A stretch of DNA of 64,000 bases from a virus: positions 48,082-112,081 of the IMG/VR virus record IMGVR_UViG_3300049847_000198. The stretch is one strand, 5' to 3'. The notes under the pieces are model-generated. The model saw only the letters and a list, made by a program, of their open reading frames with translations. It had not been told where the DNA came from and searched no databases. The position numbers were made by a program, and so were the translations under genes. Positions within the stretch are counted from its first letter, which is position 1; each line of letters opens with the position of its first letter. Below, one piece after another: positions 41,740-50,011 of this stretch.

Positions 41740-42392
41740 GGCACGCCTCCATTCCAAAGAACCCCTAGTCCATGCGGAACGAGGTGATGCGGTATCTCAA
41801 GTCCATGCCAATACGGATGATCTTCTTGCCACTTCGTGAAACCCACACCAACGTCGCCGCCTTCAAGCTGGATGTCGTGAATGAGAATGCAAGAGTTCGG
41901 GAGATTCGACAACCACCAGACAGCGTTCGATATATCCTTGTAGACCGCCTCTGCGTCATGTTGTCCATCAATAAAGATGCAGTCGAACTGCATGACCGAG
42001 TTAGCGCCGATGCGACCTTGGAGAATGTTCTGGCTGTTCGTTCTGTGGTAATGAAACTGGCCGTCAAACCCGCTGTGTCTTGTCCCGCAAATGTTCGAGT
42101 AAAGGAAAGCACCGCTGTCTCGATCTGGATTGTATTCCGCACAGTCCAAGTCGATGATCGAAATCTTTTCCGGTTTCCAGCCGCAGCACTGCATGGCGTA
42201 TGACTCAGTCGTGCCGAATAGCCCGCCAATCGCCAAGTATCGCTTCGGATTCAGCCTGCCGATGATCTCTCCAAGAGAACATACATACGTCTTTTCCATG
42301 ACAGGATCGACATACGGAGACCCGATCGGCGTAGACGCCTTGAGTGAAGAACGCTTGTCTTCGACGTGATTCAAGAAATCAAAGTCGATCAT
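41736..42392 (-). CDS. Class I SAM methyltransferase-like protein
   Basis: 218 aa. YLAIGGLFGTTESYAMQ (motif I), ISIIDLDCAEYN (motif II acidic residue), FDCIFIDGQHDAEAVYKDI and CILIHDIQLEGGDVGV as in sugar/lipid-type methyltransferases (Methyltransf_24). Probably methylates a sugar or small molecule; substrate unknown. Confidence 0.6.
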   Translation of the reverse strand: MIDFDFLNHVEDKRSSLKASTPIGSPYVDPVMEKTYVCSLGEIIGRLNPKRYLAIGGLFGTTESYAMQCCGWKPEKISIIDLDCAEYNPDRDSGAFLYSNICGTRHSGFDGQFHYHRTNSQNILQGRIGANSVMQFDCIFIDGQHDAEAVYKDISNAVWWLSNLPNSCILIHDIQLEGGDVGVGFTKWQEDHPYWHGLEIPHHLVPHGLGVLWNGGVP

Positions 42393-42402
42393 TGCGATAC
42401 CT

Positions 42403-43314
42403 TCAAACCGTTAAGACATCAGGAAGAGAGAACGAGACCATGCAATGACTGTTGAGAGTAACGTATGACTTCTTGAGCTTTCCGTGGCCGCAATAAAGAG
42501 CAGACATAACCGCCTTAGCAGTTTTTTTAGGGATGTATTTCCATCCCAGCACTGCCGCGATTTTCTCGATTTTCGATTCATCGTAAAGATTGACGCTTCC
42601 GCCATTCGATACGAGAAACCTAAAAACTCCATGCCAAGCAATCACGTCCCGCCTGTTTACCGGCGACACTCTGTTTTCTTGCGGAGAAGGAATTATCGCT
42701 AACGCCTTAGATGCCTCCCATCCAGCCTTCAGACGATTGAATATCGTAGTCTTGTCAATGCCCGTCTCTTTTGCCCAATCCTCAAGGCACTGCGTCCTGC
42801 CTCCGAATGTAATCCACCTGTTTGTGGATTTATTGAGAGATTGCTCTCGACTGGTAGCCCATCGACAGTTGACGGGTTCGTAGTTTCCGTCGTTCTCAAT
42901 CCTTTCGATGCTGTGCTTTCTTGATGGAGGATGACCCATGTCTTCTAGGAACGCCTCAAACGAATTGAGCCAGCGCTGACACACGCCTATGCCTCTACCT
43001 CCGTAGTCTGGAAACCCTCGACGATTACTGTTTGTGCATCTCTGGATCATTCCATTCCAGATTCCATACGTTCTTGAATTAGACAGACCGTGAGTCGTCG
43101 CTATTTCGCGAATCCTCTGGCTTCTGTAGCAACCACATGAACTTGATTTACCGTTTAACACATTTCTGAGCAGTACGTCTTTTCTTTTTCCGCATTCACA
43201 AACGCAAGACACCTTTGAAATAGAGCGATTTTTGTACCCGTCGCAGATAGATTCTACAACAAAACGACCGAATTTTTTGCCGATATACATTTCGGGACCA
43301 GAAGAATCGTTCAT
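42403..43314 (-). CDS. HNH/AP2-type homing endonuclease
   Basis: 303 aa. N-terminal zinc finger (VSCVCECGKRK... SSSCGCYR), then GMIQRCTNSNRRGFPDYGGR, VCQRWLNSFEAFLEDMG, SIERIENDGNYEPVNCRWAT, the standard phage HNH-homing block, then a modular helical C-terminus (AKETGIDKTTIFNRLKAGWE). It sits between two methyltransferase genes and starts on the stop of the upstream one. A mobile invader of the sugar operon. Confidence 0.85.
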   Translation of the reverse strand: MNDSSGPEMYIGKKFGRFVVESICDGYKNRSISKVSCVCECGKRKDVLLRNVLNGKSSSCGCYRSQRIREIATTHGLSNSRTYGIWNGMIQRCTNSNRRGFPDYGGRGIGVCQRWLNSFEAFLEDMGHPPSRKHSIERIENDGNYEPVNCRWATSREQSLNKSTNRWITFGGRTQCLEDWAKETGIDKTTIFNRLKAGWEASKALAIIPSPQENRVSPVNRRDVIAWHGVFRFLVSNGGSVNLYDESKIEKIAAVLGWKYIPKKTAKAVMSALYCGHGKLKKSYVTLNSHCMVSFSLPDVLTV

Positions 43315-43889
43315 GTTTTCCTCAACACAATCGTCAGACTGTAGTTTCCTGGTGAATGCTGCCCTTTGGCTGGAGGATACCAGCCTTCGATGTCCAGTTC
43401 AAAAAACACCTCTTCCGCATCCGGGATCGCTCTTGCAATCGTCGCGCGCAACCCCTTCGTGCAAGGCGGTTCGTCATCGTTCTCTACATAGAAAAATGCG
43501 TGCTCTATATTCCAAACTGAAGGAAGCTCCTTCTTGCGTTCGTAGTGATCGCGTGATGGCACGGAAACACACATGAGGCCATTCGGCTTTAGAACTCGCC
43601 ACCAATTACGGACCGCCGTAATTGGGTCTTTTAGATGCTCCAATACGTGACTGGCGTATAGATGACTGATTGATCCATCTGGAACACCTTCAAGATAAGT
43701 CGCATCACCGTCACCGAATATCACATCCCACGGACGCCAATTTGGAGTCTCGTGGATTCGGTCATGCTGGCATCCGACATCAAGGCCAGATTCGGCGTTC
43801 TCTGGCATGTACTTATCGAACCAGCCTGTCGCCAAGCGGCGAGCACGAACCTTGGACGTCTCGCCGCGAATCACGATTTCTTCAGACAT
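43311..43889 (-). CDS. Class I SAM methyltransferase
   Basis: 192 aa from ATG at 43889, chosen for the TGATG overlap. AESGLDVGCQHDR (motif I), VIFGDGDATYLEGVPDGS, LYASHVLEHLKDP and WWRVLKPNGLMCVSVPSRD are Methyltransf_11 hallmarks. Sugar O-methylation or carboxyl methylation would fit the operon. Confidence 0.75.
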   Translation of the reverse strand: MSEEIVIRGETSKVRARRLATGWFDKYMPENAESGLDVGCQHDRIHETPNWRPWDVIFGDGDATYLEGVPDGSISHLYASHVLEHLKDPITAVRNWWRVLKPNGLMCVSVPSRDHYERKKELPSVWNIEHAFFYVENDDEPPCTKGLRATIARAIPDAEEVFFELDIEGWYPPAKGQHSPGNYSLTIVLRKT

Positions 43890-44785
43890 CACAGTGCTCC
43901 GTTGTAGAACTTCATCTCTTGGTAAGAAAGAACTGGCCGACCAGTGATCTTCGCAATCACTTCCGCCTGATGCTGGCACGACTCGGCAAACATCATCGCG
44001 TTCGGGCGGTCCATGTAGACCCTCGCCTTGCGTGTCGCACTGCCGCCGTTCAGGTCACGCTGCTCTGGCGTGTTGCACGGACACATATTCAACGATTTGT
44101 AGCGTATGCCGTGCTTGGCCAGCCACGCTTCCGTCTGTGGTCGGTACTTCTCAAGCCTGCCTGTCACGATCTCGCCGATCTCAAAAGAAGGTTTCATCAG
44201 CGGCTTCGTGGTCTCCAAGTGCCGCATGTATTCATCAGCCTTGTCGCCTGTCTCGTAAGTGAATGGCCAGTCTTCACACAGTACACCGTCCATGTCTACG
44301 AGCGTGTTCTCCAAGAACCAGTGGTGATGCCAGTTCCACTCAAAAACATGGTCGATGTCGCCGACGTTCAGGAAGTAATGATCGACAATATGTTTCGATT
44401 GCTCCATTGCGTAGACGACGGCGTACTGAATTGGGACGACATCGCCAGTCATTTCACGAGACTCTCTTCCAAGTCTCTGTCTCTCTGTCTGAATTTGACC
44501 ACCGCCGCATACCGTATCGTCAACGACAAGAATCCTTCCGCCGTCTTTTGCGAACTTTGCGTGACACGCACGCCTCTTGCTAGACAACCAAGGCTTCGAT
44601 CCAGACAACAACTCATCCGTGCTGAGCAAGTGAATGTTGCGTTCCGCCATCAACATCGACGCCACGATCATGCCTGAGCGTCCGCTGCCAGCAACAGCGA
44701 TGATGTCTTCAGGAAGACGCCGAGACCATTCTCGGATGTCCTGTGCGAGTTGAGCGTATGTGCGAAACATCAAAGGCTTACTCAT
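43889..44785 (-). CDS. Phosphoribosyltransferase-HAD phosphatase fusion
   Basis: 298 aa. N-domain: IIAVAGSGRSGMIVASMLMA and ILVVDDTVCGGGQI, the PRPP loop of type I PRTases. C-domain: NTLVDMDGVLCEDWPF, HAD motif I, with later IVTGRLEKYRPQTEAWLAKH and a conserved CPCNT loop. Could couple nucleotide or sugar-phosphate salvage to dephosphorylation. Fusion is unusual. Confidence 0.7.
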   Translation of the reverse strand: MSKPLMFRTYAQLAQDIREWSRRLPEDIIAVAGSGRSGMIVASMLMAERNIHLLSTDELLSGSKPWLSSKRRACHAKFAKDGGRILVVDDTVCGGGQIQTERQRLGRESREMTGDVVPIQYAVVYAMEQSKHIVDHYFLNVGDIDHVFEWNWHHHWFLENTLVDMDGVLCEDWPFTYETGDKADEYMRHLETTKPLMKPSFEIGEIVTGRLEKYRPQTEAWLAKHGIRYKSLNMCPCNTPEQRDLNGGSATRKARVYMDRPNAMMFAESCQHQAEVIAKITGRPVLSYQEMKFYNGAL

Positions 44786-45002
44786 TCACTCTGCCATTCA
44801 AAGTGAGGCGCTCGATTGCGTCGTCTTCTGCTCGTTTGCGATCGCCGTGCCAAGATCGACACCTCGGACGCACATGATTTGTGACTTTTGCAAGCTGCGA
44901 CATCCAGTCAGAACCTGAACCGTAGACGATCGACTCTCTGTCTGTCTCGTCACGAAACACAGTTACATAATAGCCGCGAAAAACTTCTTTCACTTCAGAC
45001 AT
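44778..45002 (-). CDS. Small hypothetical protein
   Basis: 74 aa, charged, with FRGYYVTVFRDETDRESIV. Overlaps both neighbours slightly. No family recognised. Confidence 0.5.
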   Translation of the reverse strand: MSEVKEVFRGYYVTVFRDETDRESIVYGSGSDWMSQLAKVTNHVRPRCRSWHGDRKRAEDDAIERLTLNGRVNE

Positions 45003-45784
45003 TTATCTACCTCTTCAAAAACCGATTCCGCACTAATCTTCGCGATCTGACCGCAACCATTGCGGTCGCACTTCTTATCGCGAAAAACATTACCATAAAC
45101 GCAACCAGTACACGGATCGTCCTCTGGCGGAGTAATACACGTCACGCAGTCGGCGGCATGGGAGTAAGCGTTCGGTCGAGTCGGACCAAGAACGACAATC
45201 GTTTTCTTGCCAAGCGTTGCCGCAACATGCGCGTACCCAGAATCAATCGCCACGACAACATCCGCCATGTCGATAATCGCCGCCACATTTCCCCACAACG
45301 CCCCACAATTCGCCTTCCTTAAGAACGAGGCCGAACCGAGCAGCTTCAACAGCTTCAAGAATCCATCGTCCCACCGTCTCGATTTGTCCTCGACTTCCAT
45401 GCACAGCAGAATCCTTTTGCCGAGATAGCCGCTCGATCCAGACCACCAGTCCTTCGCGTACTGACGCTCACCTTCCGTGATGTGAAGCTGTGGACGCCTT
45501 GGCTCTGCGTTGATCCTGAAGTGACGGCGGATCAAGTCGATTCGCGGAACCGAACCTCGGCATTCAACCTCGTGTCCGAAAATCGGAGACGGACTTCTGC
45601 CGACGACTCGTTCAATGTTCTCTTCGCCGAGCAGGCTCAAGACATCTTTCTTGTTGTCAGAACGGAGTCGCATTTCGCCTTCTGTGCCCTTCGTGTTGGC
45701 GATAGCGTGAGCTAGAAGAATGACATCGCCAACTCCACAAAAGTTCGGGCCGTGATCGACGTTGATGTAGTTTAGGTATCTCAC
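44990..45784 (-). CDS. GT9 heptosyltransferase-like protein
   Basis: 264 aa from GTG at 45784 (GTGA overlap). VVVAIDSGYAHVAATLGKKT and IVVLGPTRPNAYSHA are the GT9 nucleotide-sugar signature (D-x-G-x-x-H-x-A). N-terminus NVDHGPNFCGVGDVILLAHA fits the acceptor domain. C-terminal CTGCVYG...CDRNGCG adds Cys pairs. Predicted to use an ADP-heptose-like donor. Confidence 0.7.
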   Translation of the reverse strand: MRYLNYINVDHGPNFCGVGDVILLAHAIANTKGTEGEMRLRSDNKKDVLSLLGEENIERVVGRSPSPIFGHEVECRGSVPRIDLIRRHFRINAEPRRPQLHITEGERQYAKDWWSGSSGYLGKRILLCMEVEDKSRRWDDGFLKLLKLLGSASFLRKANCGALWGNVAAIIDMADVVVAIDSGYAHVAATLGKKTIVVLGPTRPNAYSHAADCVTCITPPEDDPCTGCVYGNVFRDKKCDRNGCGQIAKISAESVFEEVDKCLK

Positions 45785-46176
45785 TTCTGAATCATCTCCA
45801 TCACCATCGGTCCCACCACGTTCCAATCAACAAACGGTCTTCCGCCGCTTCTTGGGTTTGTCTTCAGCGGGCAACCAAACGCAGCATCGTCGATATAGAG
45901 ATGCGCGTAACACTTCGGGGACGAAGTCCAAGAAGACTGTTCTGGATTCGAGTTGTGCGACCAGAACTCAATGCCACGCTCTTTGCACCACTCGATCGCT
46001 TCTGTCAGCGGATTGAATCCATCTTCCCTGCCGTCGCTTCGCATTGTCCAAAGAACCAGCTTCGCTCCGGCTTCTTGGAACTCCTTGAGATACTTAAACG
46101 CTTCGGGAACCTCGTTTCCGATCTCAGGAAATCGGTGGTCGCAAAGCGTGCCGTCAAAGTCGATCGCAATAATCAT
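45781..46176 (-). CDS. HAD phosphatase-like protein
   Basis: 131 aa. MIIAIDFDGTLCDHRFP (motif I DxDGT), KLVLWTMRSDG (motif II), HLYIDDAAFG (motif IV acidic pair). Minimal HAD without cap. In an ADP-heptose pathway a HAD enzyme (GmhB) removes the C7 phosphate; this is a candidate. Confidence 0.75.
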   Translation of the reverse strand: MIIAIDFDGTLCDHRFPEIGNEVPEAFKYLKEFQEAGAKLVLWTMRSDGREDGFNPLTEAIEWCKERGIEFWSHNSNPEQSSWTSSPKCYAHLYIDDAAFGCPLKTNPRSGGRPFVDWNVVGPMVMEMIQK

Positions 46177-47078
46177 CGCGGAGTCTTTCCGTGATTGAAC
46201 GCCAATCTCTTCTGCGCCGCCTCAAAGATGTCCTCGGCGTCCGGTTCAGGTCCGTGATACTCAACGAAACTCCAGTCGTCTTTGTTCGCCTCCCAAGCGT
46301 CGTGGTGAATGTCGCTCACCAGATACCAAGCGTTCGGATTCGGGATACAGCAGTGGACTGGTTGAATCTGACGGAACACGCCGAGACACGGAACGTCGGT
46401 AAACGAAGCCAGATGAAACGGTCCTGAATCAACGCCGATCATCAAGTCGCTCATGTAATACAACGCACACAGCCAATCGAGACCGATGCGTCGCCAGTTC
46501 TTGTGCGTCTTCACTCGCTCATGCGGAAAAGACGGTTCCGACTTCACTGCGTTCAACTGCACGATGCTTCCGCCAGTTCGATCCAGCCACATCTCCATGA
46601 ACTGCTTTGTTGTTGAATGGTCGAGGTTTTTCTTGGTTGAAAACGAATCTCCGCAGGTATGCAGCGCCATGATTGGTCGTGGCAAATCCTTGACGAATTC
46701 ATCGACAGCGCAAGACGCCTCTTGTGAGATGCACCCATCAGAAACAATGCGAACATGACAAAGTTCTTTCCATGTCATTTCTGGATCGCCCAACGGAGGC
46801 ATCAGTTCGTCATCAAGACCTTGCATCGGCTTGTTTGTGACCCACACGGGCAGGTCCATATTGCCCCACGACTCGCGATAACGCCACTTGTGAAACGCCT
46901 CGGACGGATTCATCGGAACATGCCGCACTTCGGCGCAATCGAAAATGAAATCTCGATTTTGGTTCACGCTGACATGAATGTCGTATCCGCGTGCTTTGTA
47001 AAGCTGCAACAGGAACGCCATGTGGACCGCGTCGCCCATGCCCGCCTCGAAACGGAAACGAATTTGCTTGTCAGGCAT
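46173..47078 (-). CDS. GT9 heptosyltransferase-like protein
   Basis: 301 aa from ATG at 47078. RFEAGMGDAVHMAFLLQLYK (N-domain), MALHTCGDSFSTKKN, then LMIGVDSGPFHLASFTDVP, the GT9 donor site. Two GT9 proteins in one cluster suggests successive additions to a glycan. Confidence 0.7.
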   Translation of the reverse strand: MPDKQIRFRFEAGMGDAVHMAFLLQLYKARGYDIHVSVNQNRDFIFDCAEVRHVPMNPSEAFHKWRYRESWGNMDLPVWVTNKPMQGLDDELMPPLGDPEMTWKELCHVRIVSDGCISQEASCAVDEFVKDLPRPIMALHTCGDSFSTKKNLDHSTTKQFMEMWLDRTGGSIVQLNAVKSEPSFPHERVKTHKNWRRIGLDWLCALYYMSDLMIGVDSGPFHLASFTDVPCLGVFRQIQPVHCCIPNPNAWYLVSDIHHDAWEANKDDWSFVEYHGPEPDAEDIFEAAQKRLAFNHGKTPR

Positions 47079-47499
47079 TCTTGATTCTTTCAATCATTTG
47101 AGTCGTGCTCTCGTCTGGGCCTTCGAGAAAAACAAGAGGAATCTCAAGTTCTCGGCACAACGCAATCTCAGGCATATTTGATTCGTTCCACGTATCAGGC
47201 TTGCCCTTAGGGAAGCCCTTAAAGACAAGGTTCGGCATCAACCTCCGAATCCAGTCCGATGGTTCGCTATCTGGCATCGGCACAACCAAATCAACGCAAC
47301 GCAGCGACTCAATCATCTGCTTGCGAGTCGCAAACGGGACTATCGGACGAATCGATCCCTTTAATCGAGAAACCGATTCGTCCGTGTTTAGTCCAACAAT
47401 CAACACGTCGCATTGCTGCTTGCATCGCTCAAGAAATGAAACGTGATGCGCTCCAAGCAAGTCGAAACAGCCGTTCGTGAATGCGACAAGGCGAGACAT
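47071..47499 (-). CDS. HldE C-domain-like nucleotidyltransferase with altered HxGH
   Basis: 142 aa from ATG at 47499. FTNGCFDLLGAHHVSFLERC aligns with the D-glycero-beta-D-manno-heptose-1-phosphate adenylyltransferase domain, but the HxGH site reads GAHH; the DNA is unambiguous. VDLVVPMPDSEPSD and a late ESTTQMIERI match the rest. It would make ADP-heptose if active. Confidence 0.7.
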   Translation of the reverse strand: MSRLVAFTNGCFDLLGAHHVSFLERCKQQCDVLIVGLNTDESVSRLKGSIRPIVPFATRKQMIESLRCVDLVVPMPDSEPSDWIRRLMPNLVFKGFPKGKPDTWNESNMPEIALCRELEIPLVFLEGPDESTTQMIERIKNA

Positions 47500-47550
47500 G
47501 TACACTGGTCTCTCAGGTTCAAGCCAGACTCAAGGCGACGATCGCTCTCA

Positions 47551-48105
47551 TCACGGAATCAACGAACCAGCCCGACCACGCACATTCGACCTCAACATCA
47601 GCAGTGACGTGTAATCCAAGAAGCACTTGTCGTAGTGACTCTGCGCAGAATCGAACTTAGAAATCGCCAAACTGGAGTTTGCACAACAAGCAGCAAACTT
47701 GAGAACTGCCGTCGTATTGCCCGTTGAAGTTCCGACCAACATCCAACGCCAGCCATCGTTGAAGTTGTCGCGAGCAGCGTTGCGATTAACAACGGCTGCT
47801 GCGAAATAGGCATCTCCATTGGCTCGCTCCGTCAGGAAATCGACGCACAATGTCGCAACATCATTGATTTCCCATGAAGTCACGAGTGGGTCAGTCACAA
47901 TGTCCACTGCGACGCCTGACAGATTCGCCGTGCTGAGAAACAACTGGTACGCCTCAACCACGTTGTATGCTGGATCAACAGGAACGCTCGTATTCCAAGC
48001 GTCTATCGCCGCAATGCCAACCGCTGAGTTGGGATCAGGGAACCACTGTGCCGAGGCTACAGAGGGAACCAAAAACAACAAGAAACACATCATCGCACGT
48101 CGCAT
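47551..48105 (-). CDS. Secreted/periplasmic protein with signal peptide
   Basis: 184 aa from ATG at 48105, with AAGGAG 10 nt upstream. MRRAMMCFLLFLVPSVASAQ is a clear Sec signal with ASA cleavage. The mature part is beta/helical with two Cys pairs (FAACCANS). No family recognised. It has its own promoter-like box. A surface-exclusion or lysis-related role is possible but unsupported. Confidence 0.65.
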   Translation of the reverse strand: MRRAMMCFLLFLVPSVASAQWFPDPNSAVGIAAIDAWNTSVPVDPAYNVVEAYQLFLSTANLSGVAVDIVTDPLVTSWEINDVATLCVDFLTERANGDAYFAAAVVNRNAARDNFNDGWRWMLVGTSTGNTTAVLKFAACCANSSLAISKFDSAQSHYDKCFLDYTSLLMLRSNVRGRAGSLIP

Positions 48106-48223
48106 TTTAGAAACTCCTTCGGTGTAGGTGTCTAAGCCGATAGATCCACCGCGAACAATCAATCGACAGGCAAGCCATCTCAATAGGCTCGGCGTGAATG
48201 GCGTAATTGAACCTTAGTATTTG

Positions 48224-48245
48224 TCGTTCATTATAGCGAACCGAA
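48224..48245 (-). promoter_or_regulatory. Sigma70-like -10 before secreted-protein gene
   Basis: Minus strand GGTTCGCTATAATGAACGAC carries TATAAT in an otherwise gene-poor 150 bp, about 125 nt before the 48105 ATG. Confidence 0.35.
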
Positions 48246-48254
48246 ACCGAAACT

Positions 48255-48989
48255 TCAATCGGCTGCGTGAATCTCAAGAGATTGCCCAACCGGCTTCCAG
48301 GTGGCACTCACTGTCGCGTTGTCGAAGTAATAGCGATTTTCGTCATCCAGGTTGTTCCCGTCGAGATACCAAGGAATATGCCTCGCACAATACGGAGGTG
48401 AAGACCGGACTGTCGGCACGGCAATCTTTGTTGCTCTTTCATGCGGAGTGTAGCAATCATAAACAGCGAAAGTCGTGTCGATCCACGCAGAAAAGAAACC
48501 ATCCCGAACAGGCTTAGTCCACCACTGCGACTCCCATTCAAAAACAGATGACTGCCAAGAGGGGAGATCGTCGATCCTCAATGACAGCCCGCTCTTTACT
48601 ATCCCGTGGCCCCACGAAAAAGGTTCGGCAAGGACGCCAAGTGCGTCCACTGGGACATCACACAAATCAAGGTCACAGTCAGTGACGACGTACTTCGGTT
48701 GGCCCCAATTCTTAATGAACGATGCTGGTGATGGAATGTGCCTCCAGGGGGCGTGCTTGCCGACATTCTCTCCTAGTTTGAAAACTTCAAATGGGCAATT
48801 TGAAAGATAGTCAACAAGAGGAGGCCACGTAGAGTCATTGTCTACAATGATCGGCACAGCATCATCTAAGCAAGAGCACTGCTCAGACAGAATCCTTGTT
48901 GTCGTCAATCTGTTTCTGACGTTTATGTAAATCGGAATTGGCACTTTCGCCTCTAGCTGTCTTCCATTGATAAAAATCGGGAACAACAT
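48255..48989 (-). CDS. GT-A-like glycosyltransferase
   Basis: 244 aa from ATG at 48989 (or 48965-49013 alternatives). IPIYINVRNRLTTTRILSEQ, AVPIIVDNDSTWPPLVDYL, VVTDCDLDLCDVPVDALG hold the DxD-type metal site. Related to sugar-transfer proteins in phage and LPS clusters. Its start overlaps the upstream gene by 107 nt in another frame. Confidence 0.6.
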   Translation of the reverse strand: MLFPIFINGRQLEAKVPIPIYINVRNRLTTTRILSEQCSCLDDAVPIIVDNDSTWPPLVDYLSNCPFEVFKLGENVGKHAPWRHIPSPASFIKNWGQPKYVVTDCDLDLCDVPVDALGVLAEPFSWGHGIVKSGLSLRIDDLPSWQSSVFEWESQWWTKPVRDGFFSAWIDTTFAVYDCYTPHERATKIAVPTVRSSPPYCARHIPWYLDGNNLDDENRYYFDNATVSATWKPVGQSLEIHAAD

Positions 48990-50004
48990 GATTTCGCCAG
49001 TAATCAGGACCAAATGATCTCTGGCTTGCGAAATCGTGGCAAAGGCACGCGGCCTCAGATTCAGAACAGATCAACCCTGGCCACTCCTCGGAGTGCCATC
49101 TCTTATCTGATTCGTACCTCCAATCACGCGAAAAAACATCAGAATTCCTGAACCAATAAAAAGATCCCGCGTAAAACCACTTGTAACGCTGGCGCGCAAA
49201 CAGCGGTTCATGACACTTCATGGGACCGGCAAACGAGTGAGACTTTAATGCGTCTTCTACGCTTAACCAATCAAGGCAAGTATCCCACATCAAGCTGGCC
49301 CACTCTTGCTCAAACCCGCCTTCTTTGTGAGTCACCCCCTTACTGTGACCACGAAGAGTAACCGTATTCTGGTCTTCGTTTTTTATGGTCTCAAGAAGTT
49401 TGTTGAAAGTCAGCGTCTCGGCAAGATTATTGTTCTCCGTTACCACCCAATCGCTCACTGGAACTCCGTTAAACAATTCTTTCACATCATCAATAGACGA
49501 TGTGTATTGGCTAACAGTAACGCCAATCGCAATCTTGCCATTAAAAAGATCGCTTTTTTCTCGAATCTTCTGGATGTGCCAGTGCCAATTCCACTCAGCG
49601 CCAAGCATGGGGTACAGGTGGAAGATCAGATTTCTTTTTGGTTTCACTAGCGGTCTTCGATTCTCGTTATGCCTGAACCACATCCCCGCTGGGCACTGCT
49701 CCGACCTCCACGAAATCTTCCCGCTGTTCAATGCGTTCTTCTTGAGAGGGCATTCGCACAGAGAGCATGTATCATCGACATTGTGAGGGCACGAACGACA
49801 TCGTTCCTGACGAAAAACGACATCAGAAACTAAAGCACTAGCTGTATCGACTGCTAGATACCTCTTCATAGCATCAGCGTACAACTTTGACCGATCTATT
49901 GAACCAAACTTTCTGCCTTGGCCACTTGGTCTACCTCTTGAAGATCGACCTTGCGACTTCCTGAGAATTTCTTTCCTTGGACCACGAACAGTAGAATTAG
50001 ACAT
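48883..50004 (-). CDS. Glycosyltransferase-associated protein with zinc module
   Basis: 373 aa. Basic N-terminus, then CRSCPHNVDDTCSLCECPLK, a zinc-binding cluster, then HLYPMLGAEWNWHWHIQKIR and NGKIAIGVTVSQYTSSIDDV opening an alpha/beta body with WFYAGSFYWFRNSDVF. Context and fold suggest sugar transfer; the family is not certain. Start ATG at 50004. Confidence 0.5.
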   Translation of the reverse strand: MSNSTVRGPRKEILRKSQGRSSRGRPSGQGRKFGSIDRSKLYADAMKRYLAVDTASALVSDVVFRQERCRSCPHNVDDTCSLCECPLKKNALNSGKISWRSEQCPAGMWFRHNENRRPLVKPKRNLIFHLYPMLGAEWNWHWHIQKIREKSDLFNGKIAIGVTVSQYTSSIDDVKELFNGVPVSDWVVTENNNLAETLTFNKLLETIKNEDQNTVTLRGHSKGVTHKEGGFEQEWASLMWDTCLDWLSVEDALKSHSFAGPMKCHEPLFARQRYKWFYAGSFYWFRNSDVFSRDWRYESDKRWHSEEWPGLICSESEAACLCHDFASQRSFGPDYWRNHVVPDFYQWKTARGESANSDLHKRQKQIDDNKDSV

Positions 50005-50011
50005 TTGTCAC

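Noticed and set aside
48295-48314. Possible palindrome half-site CAGGTGGCACTCAC
   Set aside because: Only one arm matches. A similar half-site is near 54503 (AGAGTGCCACCTCG). Chance or decayed copies.
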